The notes: generated by a model from the letters alone, not told the origin. A stretch of DNA of 64,000 bases from Arthrobacter sunyaminii (GCF_018866305.1 NZ_CP076456.1:1364001-1428000); one strand, 5' to 3'. Positions 1-9,191 are shown, numbered from the stretch's first letter. Made by a program: numbers and translations.

Positions 1-965
1 AGCGCATCATCGTCATGCTCGGCGGGCCCTTCATGAACCTGCTGATCGGCGTCGTGCTTTTCGCCGTGCTGCTCATGGGGTTCGGGACGGCCCAGAGCAC
101 CACCCGGCTCGCCGAGGTCAACCAGTGCGTGATCACCTCCGACCAAGCCGCCCAGGGACAGACGGAATGCACCGACGCGGACCCGGCCGCACCCGCCTAT
201 GAAGCGGGGCTGCTGCCCGGGGACACCATCACCGCCTTCGACGGACAGCCGGTGGACGGCTGGAACGATCTCTCAGCTCGCATCAAGGAAGCGGCCGGCC
301 GGTCGGTGCCCGTCACCTACGTGCGCGACGGCGTGGAGCAGGACACGATGATCACGCCGCTGCTGACCAAACGTCCCGTGACGGACGACGACGGCGCCCC
401 CGTCACCGACGACGCCGGCAACCCGGTGACCAAAGAAGTCGGATTCATCGGCGTGGCTGCCGCCACGGAACTGGTCCGGCAACCTGGTACTGAGGTCCTG
501 CCTGCAGTGGGGGACAACCTGCGCAGCATTGCGGGTGTGGTTATCAACCTGCCGCAGCGGGTGGTGGACGTGGCACAGGCAGCATTCTCCTCGGAGGAAC
601 GTGACCCGAACGGGCCGATCAGCGTGGTGGGGGTCGGCCGCATCGCCGGTGAAATTTCAGCCCTGGAGGAAGTTCCGGTAGCCAGTAAGGTGGCCACCCT
701 CGTTGGCCTGGTGGCCAGCGTGAACCTGGCCCTGTTCGTCTTCAACCTGATTCCGCTGCTGCCGCTGGACGGCGGCCACGTTGCCGGAGCCCTTTGGGAG
801 GGGCTGCGCCGGCGGGTAGCGAAGCTGTTCAAGCGTCCGGACCCGGGACACTTTGACCTGGCGAAAATGCTGCCGGTCACGTACGTGGTCTTCGCCCTGC
901 TGATGGGGATGAGCGTGCTGCTGATCTATGCGGACATCGTGAAACCGGTAAGCCTCTTCAACTAG
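1..965 (+). CDS. rseP: Site-2 protease, RseP/RasP family (3' part)
   Basis: The reading frame is open from base 3, so the gene starts upstream of the window; about 320 codons are visible. This M50 intramembrane zinc protease cleaves membrane-bound anti-sigma factors or other single-span substrates inside the lipid bilayer. Visible parts are a hydrophobic segment near the left edge (GGPFMNLLIG), a PDZ domain over roughly residues 55-110 of the visible chain (YEAGLLPGDTI), and near the C-terminus the family's second metal-ligand motif N-x2-P-x4-D-G-G (NLIPLLPLDGGH), followed by a last membrane segment. The HExxH motif must lie outside the window. The neighbouring ispG fits the usual actinobacterial dxr-rseP-ispG order. 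Identification is secure; which anti-sigma factor it cleaves cannot be told. Confidence 0.93.
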   Translation, partial: RIIVMLGGPFMNLLIGVVLFAVLLMGFGTAQSTTRLAEVNQCVITSDQAAQGQTECTDADPAAPAYEAGLLPGDTITAFDGQPVDGWNDLSARIKEAAGRSVPVTYVRDGVEQDTMITPLLTKRPVTDDDGAPVTDDAGNPVTKEVGFIGVAAATELVRQPGTEVLPAVGDNLRSIAGVVINLPQRVVDVAQAAFSSEERDPNGPISVVGVGRIAGEISALEEVPVASKVATLVGLVASVNLALFVFNLIPLLPLDGGHVAGALWEGLRRRVAKLFKRPDPGHFDLAKMLPVTYVVFALLMGMSVLLIYADIVKPVSLFN

Positions 966-1020
966 GGTGCGCCAACCCCGGAACACCTGAGCCGGGTCGC
1001 CGGAGAATTGAATCCGAAAA

Positions 1021-1044
1021 CGGTTGTTATTTCAATTACAACCG
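1021..1044. promoter_or_regulatory. Inverted repeat, probable operator upstream of the SatD-like gene
   Basis: A perfect 7-bp inverted repeat, CGGTTGT and ACAACCG, is separated by 10 A/T-rich bases and ends 14 bp before the ATG at 1059. It is notable for AT-richness within a GC-rich chromosome. Because the downstream protein carries a C-terminal helix-turn-helix-like segment, autoregulation is a reasonable inference, not shown. Confidence 0.5.
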
Positions 1045-1058
1045 CATACGGTTTCAAT

Positions 1059-1736
1059 ATGTTTGTGTTGACGATCGATCAAAAGGGCAGCCGCAAAGGC
1101 CGGGACCGGGTGCCGGAGCTGCTGGAGCTGCTCGGGACGGTGCCGATGGACCGGCCTTTTGAGCGGTCGGTCGGCGATGAAGTCCAGGGCATCACCAACG
1201 ATGCCGGTGCGGCGGTGGAAGCCGCCCTGCTCGCCCTGCGCAACGGCCACTGGTCTGTGGGAATCGGGGTTGGGGCGGTTGATCTGCCCCTGCCGGCCAG
1301 CACCCGGGAAGCCTCCGGCCCCGCCTTTGTGGCAGCACGCGAGGCCGTGGACCGGGCCAAGAAGACCGGCGACCGCCCGCCCCTGGCAGTCGCCGGAGCG
1401 CCGGGAGCAGCTGAGGCTGAAGCCGTATTGGTGCTGATTGGACGGCTGATTCGGGACCGCACCCCCGAGCAGTGGCGCATCCTGGAGCATGTGGAACCCG
1501 GAACCTGGGGCTCCCAGAGTGCGGCCGCCCGCAAGCTCGGGATCAGCCCGCAGTCCGTGGGGAAGACTACGGCGCGCGCCGGATGGCAGGAAGAATGGGC
1601 TGCCCGTCCGGCAGCAGCCGTGCTGCTGGCCCGTGCCGATGAACAGGCCGGTCCGGACGATCCGGCCCGCCCTACTGACCCGGCCCGAACTAACACCACG
1701 CCGGGTTCGGCAACCGGCGAAGGAGTGCTCCCGTGA
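1059..1736 (+). CDS. SatD-family-like protein with C-terminal helix-turn-helix
   Basis: About 225 residues. The N-terminal part shows the SatD-family pattern: an early Asp followed by GSR (TIDQKGSR), a GDE-Q motif (SVGDEVQG), a glycine-rich strand (VGIGVG) and a block ASGPAFVAAREAV. Near the C-terminus a segment reading AARKLGISPQSVGKTT looks like a helix-turn-helix. The spacing of Asp, GDE and the glycine-rich strand resembles palm-type nucleotidyl cyclase domains (GGDEF-like), but enzymatic activity is only a hypothesis. The frame is open from a TTG at 1008, but that stretch contains the inverted repeat, so the ATG at 1059 is preferred. The next gene overlaps the stop codon, implying coupled translation with a membrane protein. 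No experimental function is known to me. Confidence 0.6.
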   Translation: MFVLTIDQKGSRKGRDRVPELLELLGTVPMDRPFERSVGDEVQGITNDAGAAVEAALLALRNGHWSVGIGVGAVDLPLPASTREASGPAFVAAREAVDRAKKTGDRPPLAVAGAPGAAEAEAVLVLIGRLIRDRTPEQWRILEHVEPGTWGSQSAAARKLGISPQSVGKTTARAGWQEEWAARPAAAVLLARADEQAGPDDPARPTDPARTNTTPGSATGEGVLP

Positions 1737-2221
1737 TGGACTTTCTGTGGGTTGTCCTGGCCCTGCTGGCAGCAGCAGCATTGGGCTGGCCGGTCACAGC
1801 CGCCGTGCTGAGGCTGGCCCGTGCCGTGGAAAATTCCGGACCGCCGTTCTCCGAAGCCGATCCGGCGGCCGATCAGAACCTCGATGCCGAACTCGTGGCC
1901 GGCAGCCGGGCAGCCCCGGGCGGAATCCGGTCCGGAGGGTCGGCAGCCGGCCCCCGGGTACGGGCAGGCAGCACCCCGGCTCCGGGTTCCGTGCTCCGCG
2001 GCGGACTGGTGATCGGTGTACTCGAACGGCTGGCCGTCGCGGGTGCCATCCTCGCCTCCGAACCGGTGGCGATCGCCTATGTGGTGGCCATCAAGGGCCT
2101 GGGACGGTATGCCGAGCTGAAGGAAACACCCGCGGCAGCCGAACGTTTCATCATCGGCACCCTGACCTCCATGCTGTGGGCTGTGGCGGTGGCCACGGCA
2201 GCGCGCGCCTTCCTGCTGTGA
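1733..2221 (+). CDS. Membrane protein, partner of the SatD-like protein
   Basis: 162 residues starting at GTG 1733 (or ATG 1736) behind an AGGAG at 1721-1725; the start overlaps the stop of the SatD-like gene by 4 nt. One N-terminal transmembrane helix (residues 4-27) is followed by a Pro/Gly/Ala-rich linker of about 65 residues and then two hydrophobic segments. The C-terminal block (GLVIGVLERLAVAGAIL, then KGLGRYAELKE and FIIGTLTSMLWA) resembles the C-terminal part of DUF3307 membrane proteins, which are frequent partners of SatD genes. The four-helix N-terminal part of full DUF3307 proteins is missing. Function unknown; the conserved pairing suggests they act together. Confidence 0.6.
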   Translation: MMDFLWVVLALLAAAALGWPVTAAVLRLARAVENSGPPFSEADPAADQNLDAELVAGSRAAPGGIRSGGSAAGPRVRAGSTPAPGSVLRGGLVIGVLERLAVAGAILASEPVAIAYVVAIKGLGRYAELKETPAAAERFIIGTLTSMLWAVAVATAARAFLL

Positions 2222-2234
2222 GAAAGGCATCCCG

Positions 2235-2240
2235 TAGGCT
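2235..2240 (+). promoter_or_regulatory. -10 hexamer for a leaderless transcript (YciI gene)
   Basis: TAGGCT ends exactly 6 nt before the ATG at 2247, with no Shine-Dalgarno sequence between. In actinobacteria this spacing puts the transcription start at or next to the start codon. The same hexamer with the same spacing precedes modA and pgsA in this window. Confidence 0.5.
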
Positions 2241-2246
2241 GGGCTA

Positions 2247-2537
2247 ATGAGCATTTTCGCAGTTGAATACGTGTACGACGCCGATTCCGCCTCCATCCGC
2301 GAGGAGCACCGTCCCCGCCACCGCCAGTGGCTGTCCGGCCTGGTGGAAGAGGGCCGCGTGCTCGCATCGGGTCCGTTCGCGGACGGAGCGGGAGCGCTGC
2401 TGATTTTCACCGCCGAAGACGAGTCGGACCTGCTCTCCCTGCTCAAGCAGGACCCCTTTGCCTCAGTCGGGGCCATTTCCGGGATGAAGACCACTCAGTG
2501 GTCACCTGCAGTAGGTGCCTTCGCTCACCTTGTCTAA
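2247..2537 (+). CDS. YciI family protein
   Basis: 96 residues, the usual size of YciI-like ferredoxin-fold alpha+beta barrel proteins. The conserved N-terminal strand (FAVEYVYD), the R-x2-HR-WL region (EEHRPRHRQWLSGL), the GR-LASGPFAD block and the DPFASVGAIS region match the family, whose dimers are thought to bind or transform small molecules through a conserved His-Asp pair. It is a single gene with its own promoter between the SatD-like pair and ispG. The substrate is unknown. Confidence 0.8.
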   Translation: MSIFAVEYVYDADSASIREEHRPRHRQWLSGLVEEGRVLASGPFADGAGALLIFTAEDESDLLSLLKQDPFASVGAISGMKTTQWSPAVGAFAHLV

Positions 2538-2648
2538 GCCCTGAACGATATTCGTACCCCCGGCGCCCGTCCGGGTGGATAATGGATTAGCGCGGATCCG
2601 TACCGCACTTTTGCCGAATACATGCCGATAAGGCACATGGAGGACGTT

Positions 2649-3815
2649 TTGACCTCGGTCAACCTTGGAATGCCAGCAGCACCGCCGCCCACCTTGGCAC
2701 CGCGGCGAAAAACCCGCCAGATCAAAGTGGGCTCCGTGGGAGTCGGATCCGATTTCCCCATCAGCGTCCAGTCCATGACCACCACGCCCACCACGGACAT
2801 CAACGCCACCTTGCAGCAGATCGCGGAGTTGACGGCGTCGGGCTGTGACATTGTCCGCGTTGCCTGCCCCAGTGCCGATGACGCTGCAGCGTTGCCGATC
2901 ATCGCGAAGAAGTCCCAGATTCCCGTGATCGCGGACATCCACTTCCAGCCGAAGTATGTCTTTGCAGCCATCGACGCCGGTTGTGCCGCAGTACGGGTGA
3001 ACCCGGGCAACATCCGCAAGTTCGATGACCAGATCAAGGAAATCGCGCAGGCAGCCAAAGACCACGGGACATCCATCCGCATCGGTGTCAACGCGGGCTC
3101 CCTGGATCCCCGTTTGCTGGCCAAGTACGGCAAGGCAACCCCCGAGGCCCTGGTCGAATCGGCAGTCTGGGAAGCGTCCCTCTTTGAGGAGCACGATTTC
3201 CACGACTTCAAGATCTCGGTCAAGCACAATGACCCGGTGGTCATGGTGCGTGCCTATGAGCTGCTGGCAGAACGCGGCGACTGGCCGCTTCACCTGGGCG
3301 TGACCGAGGCCGGTCCCGCGTTCCAGGGAACCATCAAGTCCGCAACCGCCTTCGGGGCCCTCCTGTCCAAGGGCATTGGCGACACCATCCGCGTGTCCCT
3401 GTCGGCCCCGCCGGTGGAGGAAATCAAGGTGGGCAACCAGATCCTGCAGTCGCTGAACCTGCGTCCGCGGAAGCTGGAGATTGTGTCCTGCCCCTCCTGC
3501 GGACGCGCCCAGGTGGACGTGTACACTCTCGCAGAGCAGGTCACCGCCGGACTCGAGGGCATGGAAGTTCCCCTCCGCGTCGCGGTCATGGGCTGCGTCG
3601 TCAACGGACCGGGCGAGGCCCGTGAAGCGGACCTCGGGGTGGCCTCCGGAAACGGCAAGGGCCAGATCTTTGTGAAGGGGGAAGTCATCAAGACTGTTCC
3701 CGAAGACCAGATCGTTGAGACCCTCATTGAAGAAGCTATGAAGATCGCAGAGAGCATGGGGGAGTCCGATGGCGAAAATGCTGGCACGGGTGGCCCCATG
3801 GTTACCGTCGGCTAA
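2649..3815 (+). CDS. ispG: 4-hydroxy-3-methylbut-2-en-1-yl diphosphate synthase (IspG/GcpE)
   Basis: 388 residues. It catalyses reductive ring opening of methylerythritol cyclodiphosphate to HMBPP, the penultimate step of the MEP isoprenoid pathway, in the cytoplasm. The 4Fe-4S ligands are visible: CPSC (Cys281, Cys284), then GCVVNGPGE with Cys316 and Glu323. The N-terminal TIM barrel begins with the family block VQSMTTTPT. The start chosen is TTG 2649 because GGAGG lies 5 nt upstream and the protein then begins in the family manner; an in-frame ATG at 2622 has no such site. The 3' end overlaps the GNAT gene by 47 nt. Presence of ispG shows the cell makes isoprenoids by the MEP route. Confidence 0.96.
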   Translation: MTSVNLGMPAAPPPTLAPRRKTRQIKVGSVGVGSDFPISVQSMTTTPTTDINATLQQIAELTASGCDIVRVACPSADDAAALPIIAKKSQIPVIADIHFQPKYVFAAIDAGCAAVRVNPGNIRKFDDQIKEIAQAAKDHGTSIRIGVNAGSLDPRLLAKYGKATPEALVESAVWEASLFEEHDFHDFKISVKHNDPVVMVRAYELLAERGDWPLHLGVTEAGPAFQGTIKSATAFGALLSKGIGDTIRVSLSAPPVEEIKVGNQILQSLNLRPRKLEIVSCPSCGRAQVDVYTLAEQVTAGLEGMEVPLRVAVMGCVVNGPGEAREADLGVASGNGKGQIFVKGEVIKTVPEDQIVETLIEEAMKIAESMGESDGENAGTGGPMVTVG

Positions 3816-4695
3816 AACCGTGACAACTGACCGCAGCGGACGCGATGTCCGCGGCGGCAGTTCCGGTGAGCTGCGCATTCTGGGCAAGGGCGACACCGCT
3901 GCCCTCAGGGAACTTGCCGAGCAGGATCCGGTGGCCAACATTTTTATGTTGTCCCACCTTGAGGCGACGGGTACTGCAGCGCCCACGTCCGCCGGCGGGC
4001 GGATTGTGGGAGTGTTCGACGGCGGGGAACTCAGTGCCGCCTGCTGGGCGGGAGTGAACGTCGTTCCGGTGGGGGTGACGGCGGAGAACGGTCCGGAAAT
4101 TGGCCAGTTCCTTGGCCGGTCCAAAAACCGTTATTCCTCCATCTTCGGTCCGGCGGAAGCAGTGTTGTCCATCTGGTCGGAACTGCAGCACTCCAGCCCC
4201 CGGCCCTTCGATGTGCGCAGCGACCAGCCTCTGCTGCAGATGACCGGAGTGTCCCAGGTGCAGCCCGCTCCCGGGCTCCGCTATAGCCAGGCTTCGGAGC
4301 TGGATGTCCTCCTGCCCGCGTGCGCTGCCATGTTCGAAGAGGAAGTGGGCTATTCACCCATCTCCGGGGGAAGCCACCACTACCGGCAGCGGGTCAAGTC
4401 CCTGATCGCGCGCGGTCAGTCCCTGGTGGACTTCGATGCCTCCGGCCGTGTGGTCTTCAAAGCCGAACTCGGCACGGTCTCCAGCAGCGCCGTTCAAATC
4501 CAGGGCGTGTGGATGAACCCCGCCTACCGCGGACAGGGACTGAGCGCACCGTACATGTCCGCCGTCGTTGAGGCAGCCCGGCAGGTGGCGCCGCTGGTCA
4601 GCCTGTATGTCAACTCATACAACGCACCGGCGCGGGCGACTTATGAAGCCGTGGGTTTCGAACAGGTTGGCACCTTCGCCACCATCCTCTTCTAA
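3769..4695 (+). CDS. GNAT family N-acetyltransferase with N-terminal DUF4081 domain
   Basis: 308 residues. The N-terminal half (to about residue 155) matches the DUF4081 type often found beside ispG in actinobacteria. The C-terminal half is a GNAT fold with the acetyl-CoA pyrophosphate-binding loop visible as R-G-Q-G-L-S ([11 protein letters not shown]) and the closing motif [13 protein letters not shown]. It probably transfers an acyl group from acyl-CoA to an unknown amine. The start ATG 3769 lies inside ispG with a GGGGGAG a few bases upstream; a later in-frame ATG at 3799 or GTG at 3820 would shorten the overlap. Co-expression with ispG is likely. Confidence 0.85.
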   Translation: MAKMLARVAPWLPSAKTVTTDRSGRDVRGGSSGELRILGKGDTAALRELAEQDPVANIFMLSHLEATGTAAPTSAGGRIVGVFDGGELSAACWAGVNVVPVGVTAENGPEIGQFLGRSKNRYSSIFGPAEAVLSIWSELQHSSPRPFDVRSDQPLLQMTGVSQVQPAPGLRYSQASELDVLLPACAAMFEEEVGYSPISGGSHHYRQRVKSLIARGQSLVDFDASGRVVFKAELGTVSSSAVQIQGVWMNPAYRGQGLSAPYMSAVVEAARQVAPLVSLYVNSYNAPARATYEAVGFEQVGTFATILF

Positions 4696-4792
4696 TCCTC
4701 GTCGAAGTACACACCGGCGATTTCGCGTGAAGCGCATCACCACCCTAGGATCATCAGTGCACTGCCTATAAAGGTGCATTGACTATCAAGTT

Positions 4793-4816
4793 CCGTTGCC
4801 GGTTTGCTGGCAACGG
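4793..4816. other. Hairpin in the leader of the first lipoprotein gene
   Basis: CCGTTGCC and GGCAACGG form a perfect 8-bp stem around an 8-nt loop, ending 18 nt before the ATG at 4835. It lies in the 139-bp spacer after the GNAT gene. That spacer also holds a TATAAA (4767-4772) that could be a -10 element. The hairpin has no U-run, so it may stabilise or regulate the mRNA rather than terminate. Confidence 0.45.
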
Positions 4817-4834
4817 TGCAACCCTGGGGGGAAA

Positions 4835-5557
4835 ATGAAGAACACCATGAAAGCCGGCGCCCTGCTGCTTGCGGGGATGCTGGCTCTTTCTGCCTGCGGC
4901 AGCTCCGATGAGCCAGCTTCCGCCTCGGACTCAGAGGCGTCCGCTTCGCCGTCTCCCACGGCCACGCTGGCCGTCGGGCAGGAGCAGTACACGGCGGATG
5001 AGCTCCTGGCGGCTGTCGAAGCCGTGAACACCGCGCAGGGCGGAACCGGTGAAGTATCCGACGACGCGGCCTTCCGTGCGTACCTGACCGACCAGTCGCT
5101 GCCCGAGGACATCATGGTGACGCCCGCCGAGTGTGAGGGAATCGCGGGTTTTGCGAACTTCTTCGGCGACGTGGACCAGGCCAACCTTGCGTCCGTCAAG
5201 CTCGGTTCCGATCAGAAGCTCACGGTGGTCAGCCATCCTGAAGCCTCGGCCCTTGACGCTCAGATGCAGGACAATGACGGCCTGCTGGGCGAATGTGCCG
5301 AGTTCGAGATGGGCGACGAGGAATTCACCGCCGCCGGCACCACTGAGCGCCTCGATGTGTCCACTGGGGCACCGCAGACTCAGGCCTTCAGCCTGACGAT
5401 GACTGCCGAGGGCACTACCCTGAGCGGTTTGAAGGTTTCCGCCGCAACGGGTACCACCAACATCGTTCTCACCAACAGCAACGCAGCGGACCCGGAGGAA
5501 GCTTCAGCCCAGGCCGCGGAACTCATTGACGCGGTTCTTGCGGAGCTGGAGAAGTAA
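4835..5557 (+). CDS. Putative lipoprotein (paralog 1)
   Basis: 240 residues. A type II signal peptide is clear: Lys-rich start, hydrophobic core and lipobox LSAC with the lipid-bearing Cys at residue 20, then a Ser/Ala/Pro-rich linker. The start is ATG 4835 after a GGGGGGA site. The mature part has no recognised domain; it contains the segment TLAVGQEQYT after the linker, two further Cys residues that could form a disulfide (AECEG and GECAEF), and a C-terminal LAELEK. It is about the same size as and plainly homologous to the next gene. It probably sits on the outer face of the membrane. Function unknown. Confidence 0.78.
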   Translation: MKNTMKAGALLLAGMLALSACGSSDEPASASDSEASASPSPTATLAVGQEQYTADELLAAVEAVNTAQGGTGEVSDDAAFRAYLTDQSLPEDIMVTPAECEGIAGFANFFGDVDQANLASVKLGSDQKLTVVSHPEASALDAQMQDNDGLLGECAEFEMGDEEFTAAGTTERLDVSTGAPQTQAFSLTMTAEGTTLSGLKVSAATGTTNIVLTNSNAADPEEASAQAAELIDAVLAELEK

Positions 5558-5657
5558 AGCACCGAATAAGCCTCCCGGTAGCTTCGCAGGCAGAAGGTGC
5601 CGGAACCATCACCGCTGGCGGGGACAACCCGGGCAGCAGAATATTGGGGGATCAACC

Positions 5658-6395
5658 ATGAATAAATCCATGAAGGCCGGAGCACTGCTTGTGGCCGGCG
5701 TTTTTGCACTTTCCGGCTGCGGCAGTTCGGACGAGGGCAGTGAGGCCGCATCCGAATCCTCGCCGTCGGCAACGCCCACTCCCACGCCAACACTGGCCGT
5801 GGGGCAGGAGCAGTACACGCCGGCTGAGCTTGAAACCGCTTTGGCCGCCATCCTGGCCGACCGGGGCATGGCGGGTGAAATCATCACCCAGCAGGACCTG
5901 GCTCCCATGCTTGAAGGTGCGCCTGATCAGCTGGCCGGGGTGGTTATCACTCCGGAGCAGTGCGATGTCCTGGCATCCGCTGACATTGCCGCCACGCTGG
6001 ACAGCGCCAATATGGCCATGATCATGCTCAGCGAAACGGACACCCTCACTATTGCCAGCCACCCGAGTGCGTCCATCATGGACAAGCAGGTTCAAGACAA
6101 CACCCGGCTGCTGGAGGACTGTGCGCAGTTCCAGATGGAAGCCGGCGGGCAGGTCATTAGCGCTGCGGTTGATTCGCTCGACGCGTCCACAGACGGACAG
6201 ACAACCCAGGCGTTCCGAACGACTATTACCGCCGCTGAGCAGGTAACTGACACCGTTCAGGTCAGTGCAGTGTCCGGCACGACCAACGTCCAGGTCAGCA
6301 TGACCGGCAATCTCACGACTGCTGCGGAGTCCGAGGAAGCAATCGCCCAGGCGGAGACGATCATTAACGAAGTGCTGGCCGAGCTGGAGAAGTAA
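5658..6395 (+). CDS. Putative lipoprotein (paralog 2)
   Basis: 245 residues with signal peptide and lipobox LSGC (Cys about residue 21), then a Ser/Thr/Pro linker. It shares with the preceding gene TLAVGQEQYT, the SHP-AS block, the LL-(E/D)-CA-F-M block, TQAF and the C-terminal VLAELEK, so the two arose by tandem duplication and have since diverged widely. The start ATG 5658 follows a TTGGGGGATC site, in a leader that resembles the one before paralog 1. A strong hairpin follows the stop. No enzymatic motif is visible; ligand binding or envelope sensing would be a guess. Confidence 0.78.
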   Translation: MNKSMKAGALLVAGVFALSGCGSSDEGSEAASESSPSATPTPTPTLAVGQEQYTPAELETALAAILADRGMAGEIITQQDLAPMLEGAPDQLAGVVITPEQCDVLASADIAATLDSANMAMIMLSETDTLTIASHPSASIMDKQVQDNTRLLEDCAQFQMEAGGQVISAAVDSLDASTDGQTTQAFRTTITAAEQVTDTVQVSAVSGTTNVQVSMTGNLTTAAESEEAIAQAETIINEVLAELEK

Positions 6396-6433
6396 GGGCT
6401 CCGGGCGGGGCCGCGGCCTCTGTCCGCCCGAAC

Positions 6434-6464
6434 GGGGCCGGACCTGCGCTGCGGGTCCGGCCCC
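6434..6464 (+). terminator. Hairpin terminator after the lipoprotein pair
   Basis: A perfect 11-bp G/C stem (6434-6444 with 6454-6464) and 9-nt loop lie 38 nt after the stop of paralog 2. There is no U-run, as is common for actinobacterial terminators. A possible -10 (TAGATT, 6507-6512) for proS follows. Confidence 0.6.
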
Positions 6465-6584
6465 GCCGTCGTCGTCCGCTTGTCCGGCAGCGGGGGCGGC
6501 AGGCGCTAGATTAGAGGGGAGCAGTATTTCCCTCATTTGTCCCAGCATGAATGCAGCCACCGGCTGCAGAAACGGATACCCAGC

Positions 6585-8384
6585 GTGGTCCTTCGACTCT
6601 CCACTCTTTTCCTGCGCACCCTGCGTGAAGACCCCTCCGACGCCGACGTCGCCAGCCACCGCCTGCTGGTGCGTGCCGGTTACATCCGCCGTGCCGCTCC
6701 CGGCATCTATTCCTGGCTGCCGCTGGGCCTGCGGGTCCTGAACAAGGTCGAAACCATCATCCGCGAGGAAATGGCCGCCATCGGAGCGCAGGAAGTTCAT
6801 TTCCCGGCCCTGCTGCCGCGCGAACCGTACGAAGCCACCAACCGCTGGACCGAGTACGGCGACAACCTTTTCCGGCTGCAGGACCGCAAGGGCGGGGACT
6901 ACCTGCTGGCGCCCACGCACGAGGAAATGTTCGCCCTGCTGGTCAAGGACCTGTACAACTCGTACAAGGACCTGCCGGTCTCGCTGTTCCAGATCCAGAA
7001 CAAATACCGCGACGAAGCCCGCCCCCGCGCCGGCCTGCTGCGCGGCCGCGAGTTCATCATGAAGGATTCCTACTCCTTCGACATTGACGACGACGGCCTG
7101 GAGGCCAGCTACCAGGCACACCGCGGCGCCTACCTCCGGATCTTCGAGCGCCTCGGCCTGGAAATCGTTGTGGTTTCCGCCGTCTCAGGCGCCATGGGCG
7201 GGTCCAAGAGCGAGGAATTCCTGCACCCGACGCCGGTTGGCGAGGACACCTACGTGCGCTCCGCCGGCGGTTATGCGGCCAACGTCGAAGCCGTCACCAC
7301 CGTGTCCCCGTCCGAGATCGACTACTCCGGTGCCCCTGCCGCCCAAGTGGTGGACACCCCTGACACGCCCACCATTGAAACCCTGGTGGCTGTGGCCAAC
7401 GAACGGTTTGGCCGCGAATCCGGCGAGTGGACTGCCGCCGACACCCTGAAGAACGTGGTCCTGGCCGTGACGCTGCCCACCGGCGAACGCCGGATCGTCG
7501 TCGTCGGCGTTCCCGGCGACCGCGCCGTGGACCTCAAGCGCATCGAAGCCAACATTGCCGCTCACGTTGAAATCGGCGGTGAACTGGAGGTGGAGGCCGC
7601 CACCGACGAGGACATCAAGAAGCACCCGGGTCTGGTCAAGGGCTACATCGGCCCGGGACTGTCCGTGGAGGAGCCGGTCCTTGGCACCGAGTCAGCCACC
7701 GGCCTGCTGTACCTGGTGGACCCGCGCGTGGTTTCCGGCACCAGCTGGATTACCGGCGCCAACTCCGCAGGCAAGCACGTCATCGGCCTCGTGGCCGGCC
7801 GTGACTTCACCTGGGACGGCGTCATCGAGGCCGTTGAGGTCCGCGAGGGTGACGAGGCTCCGGACGGAACCGGCCCGCTGGAAGCCGCACGCGGCATTGA
7901 AATGGGTCACATTTTCCAGCTCGGCCGCAAGTACGCTGAGGCGCTCGGCGTGAAGGTGCTGGATAAGAACGGCAAGCTGGTCACCGTGACCATGGGCTCC
8001 TACGGTGTGGGCGTCACCCGCGCCGTCGCAGCCCTGGCGGAGTCCAACCATGACGACAAGGGCATCGTCTGGCCGCGCTCAGTCGCACCGGCCGATGTCC
8101 ACGTGGTGGCCACCGGGCGCGGCGAGGAAATCTTCGAAGCAGCTGCCAAGCTGTCCGAGGAACTCGAAGCCGCAGGACTGGAAGTTATCTATGACGACCG
8201 CCCCAAGGTGTCCCCGGGCGTGAAGTTCGGCGATGCGGAACTGATCGGCGTTCCGACCATCCTGGTGGTCGGCCGCGGACTTGCTGACGGCGTCGTGGAA
8301 ATCAAGGACCGTGCCACCGGCAATGCCGAAAACGTTCCGGTGGCTGAAGCGGTGGAATACGTGCGCCGCGCAGCTGCACAGTAA
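6585..8384 (+). CDS. proS: Prolyl-tRNA synthetase
   Basis: 599 residues, the bacterial long form. It charges tRNA(Pro) with proline in the cytoplasm. Class II motifs are visible: motif 2 near [17 protein letters not shown], and motif 3 as [13 protein letters not shown]. Between them is the large insertion (editing) domain, about residues 225-400, with an anticodon-binding domain at the end. GTG 6585 is taken as the start because the protein then begins [15 protein letters not shown] as in relatives; an upstream in-frame TTG (6537) adds 16 unconserved residues. The leader is short and shows no T-box. The TSUP gene follows after 9 nt. Confidence 0.96.
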   Translation: MVLRLSTLFLRTLREDPSDADVASHRLLVRAGYIRRAAPGIYSWLPLGLRVLNKVETIIREEMAAIGAQEVHFPALLPREPYEATNRWTEYGDNLFRLQDRKGGDYLLAPTHEEMFALLVKDLYNSYKDLPVSLFQIQNKYRDEARPRAGLLRGREFIMKDSYSFDIDDDGLEASYQAHRGAYLRIFERLGLEIVVVSAVSGAMGGSKSEEFLHPTPVGEDTYVRSAGGYAANVEAVTTVSPSEIDYSGAPAAQVVDTPDTPTIETLVAVANERFGRESGEWTAADTLKNVVLAVTLPTGERRIVVVGVPGDRAVDLKRIEANIAAHVEIGGELEVEAATDEDIKKHPGLVKGYIGPGLSVEEPVLGTESATGLLYLVDPRVVSGTSWITGANSAGKHVIGLVAGRDFTWDGVIEAVEVREGDEAPDGTGPLEAARGIEMGHIFQLGRKYAEALGVKVLDKNGKLVTVTMGSYGVGVTRAVAALAESNHDDKGIVWPRSVAPADVHVVATGRGEEIFEAAAKLSEELEAAGLEVIYDDRPKVSPGVKFGDAELIGVPTILVVGRGLADGVVEIKDRATGNAENVPVAEAVEYVRRAAAQ

Positions 8385-8393
8385 CGACGCCGC

Positions 8394-9191
8394 GTGGTCT
8401 CCGGTCTCGAGGAGATCCAGCTCGCCACCATCCTCCTTGTGGTGGTGGCGGGCCTTGCTGCGGGCTGGATTGACGCAGTAGTGGGAGGCGGGGGGCTGCT
8501 GCAGCTCCCCGCCCTGCTGCTGATCCCGGGAATCACCCCGGTACAGGCACTGGCAACGAACAAGATGGGCTCCATCTTCGGCACCACCACCAGCGCCATC
8601 ACGTACTACCGCCGTGCCCACCCGGACCTGAAAACTGCCCTGCCCATGGCCGCCGTCGCGCTGGTCGGCAGTTTCGGGGGAGCGGCGCTGGCTGTTTCGC
8701 TGCCGTCCTCGGTGTTTAAGCCGATCATTGTCATCGCGTTGATCGCGGTGGCTGTTTTCACTGCCCTGCGGCCCACGGTGGGGGAGCTGACCAAGCTGCG
8801 GCACACCGGCCGGCGGCACTACGGAACCGCGGCCGGCATCGGCCTGGCGATCGGGTTCTACGACGGGTTGATCGGCCCGGGCACGGGTTCCTTCCTGATC
8901 ATCGCCATGGTGACATTCCTGGGCTACAACTTTCTGGCGGCCAGCGCCAAGGCCAAGATCGTGAACATGGCGACGAACCTGGGAGCGCTGGCCTTCTTCC
9001 TGCCCAACGGTGCGCTGCTGTGGGGAATTGGCCTGGTCCTGGGCTTTTCCAACATGATCGGCGGCTACATCGGCGCGCGGATGGCCGTGAAACAGGGCAG
9101 CAGGTTCATCCGCATCGTGTTCCTGGTGGTGGTCAGTGCGCTGATCTGCAAGCTCGGCTATGACGTCTGGGTGGAGAACATTCGCGGCTAG
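8394..9191 (+). CDS. TSUP family transporter (TauE/SafE, sulfite exporter type)
   Basis: 265 residues with about seven to eight hydrophobic segments, an integral membrane protein of the 4-toluene sulfonate uptake permease superfamily. The hallmark motifs are present: G-x-DA-VGGGGLLQLP near residue 24-36 and, in the second repeat, GFYDGLIGPGTGSF, which reflect the inverted internal duplication of the fold. The start GTG lies 9 nt after proS, so it may be read from the proS message. Family members move sulfite, sulfonates or other small anions; the substrate here is not determined. Confidence 0.88.
   Translation: MVSGLEEIQLATILLVVVAGLAAGWIDAVVGGGGLLQLPALLLIPGITPVQALATNKMGSIFGTTTSAITYYRRAHPDLKTALPMAAVALVGSFGGAALAVSLPSSVFKPIIVIALIAVAVFTALRPTVGELTKLRHTGRRHYGTAAGIGLAIGFYDGLIGPGTGSFLIIAMVTFLGYNFLAASAKAKIVNMATNLGALAFFLPNGALLWGIGLVLGFSNMIGGYIGARMAVKQGSRFIRIVFLVVVSALICKLGYDVWVENIRG

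Noticed and set aside
6480..6584. T-box riboswitch before proS
   Set aside because: The leader is short and has no T-box sequence or specifier-loop structure.
6547..6741. Small ORF overlapping the proS start
   Set aside because: It overlaps the conserved proS N-terminus in another frame and has no ribosome site.
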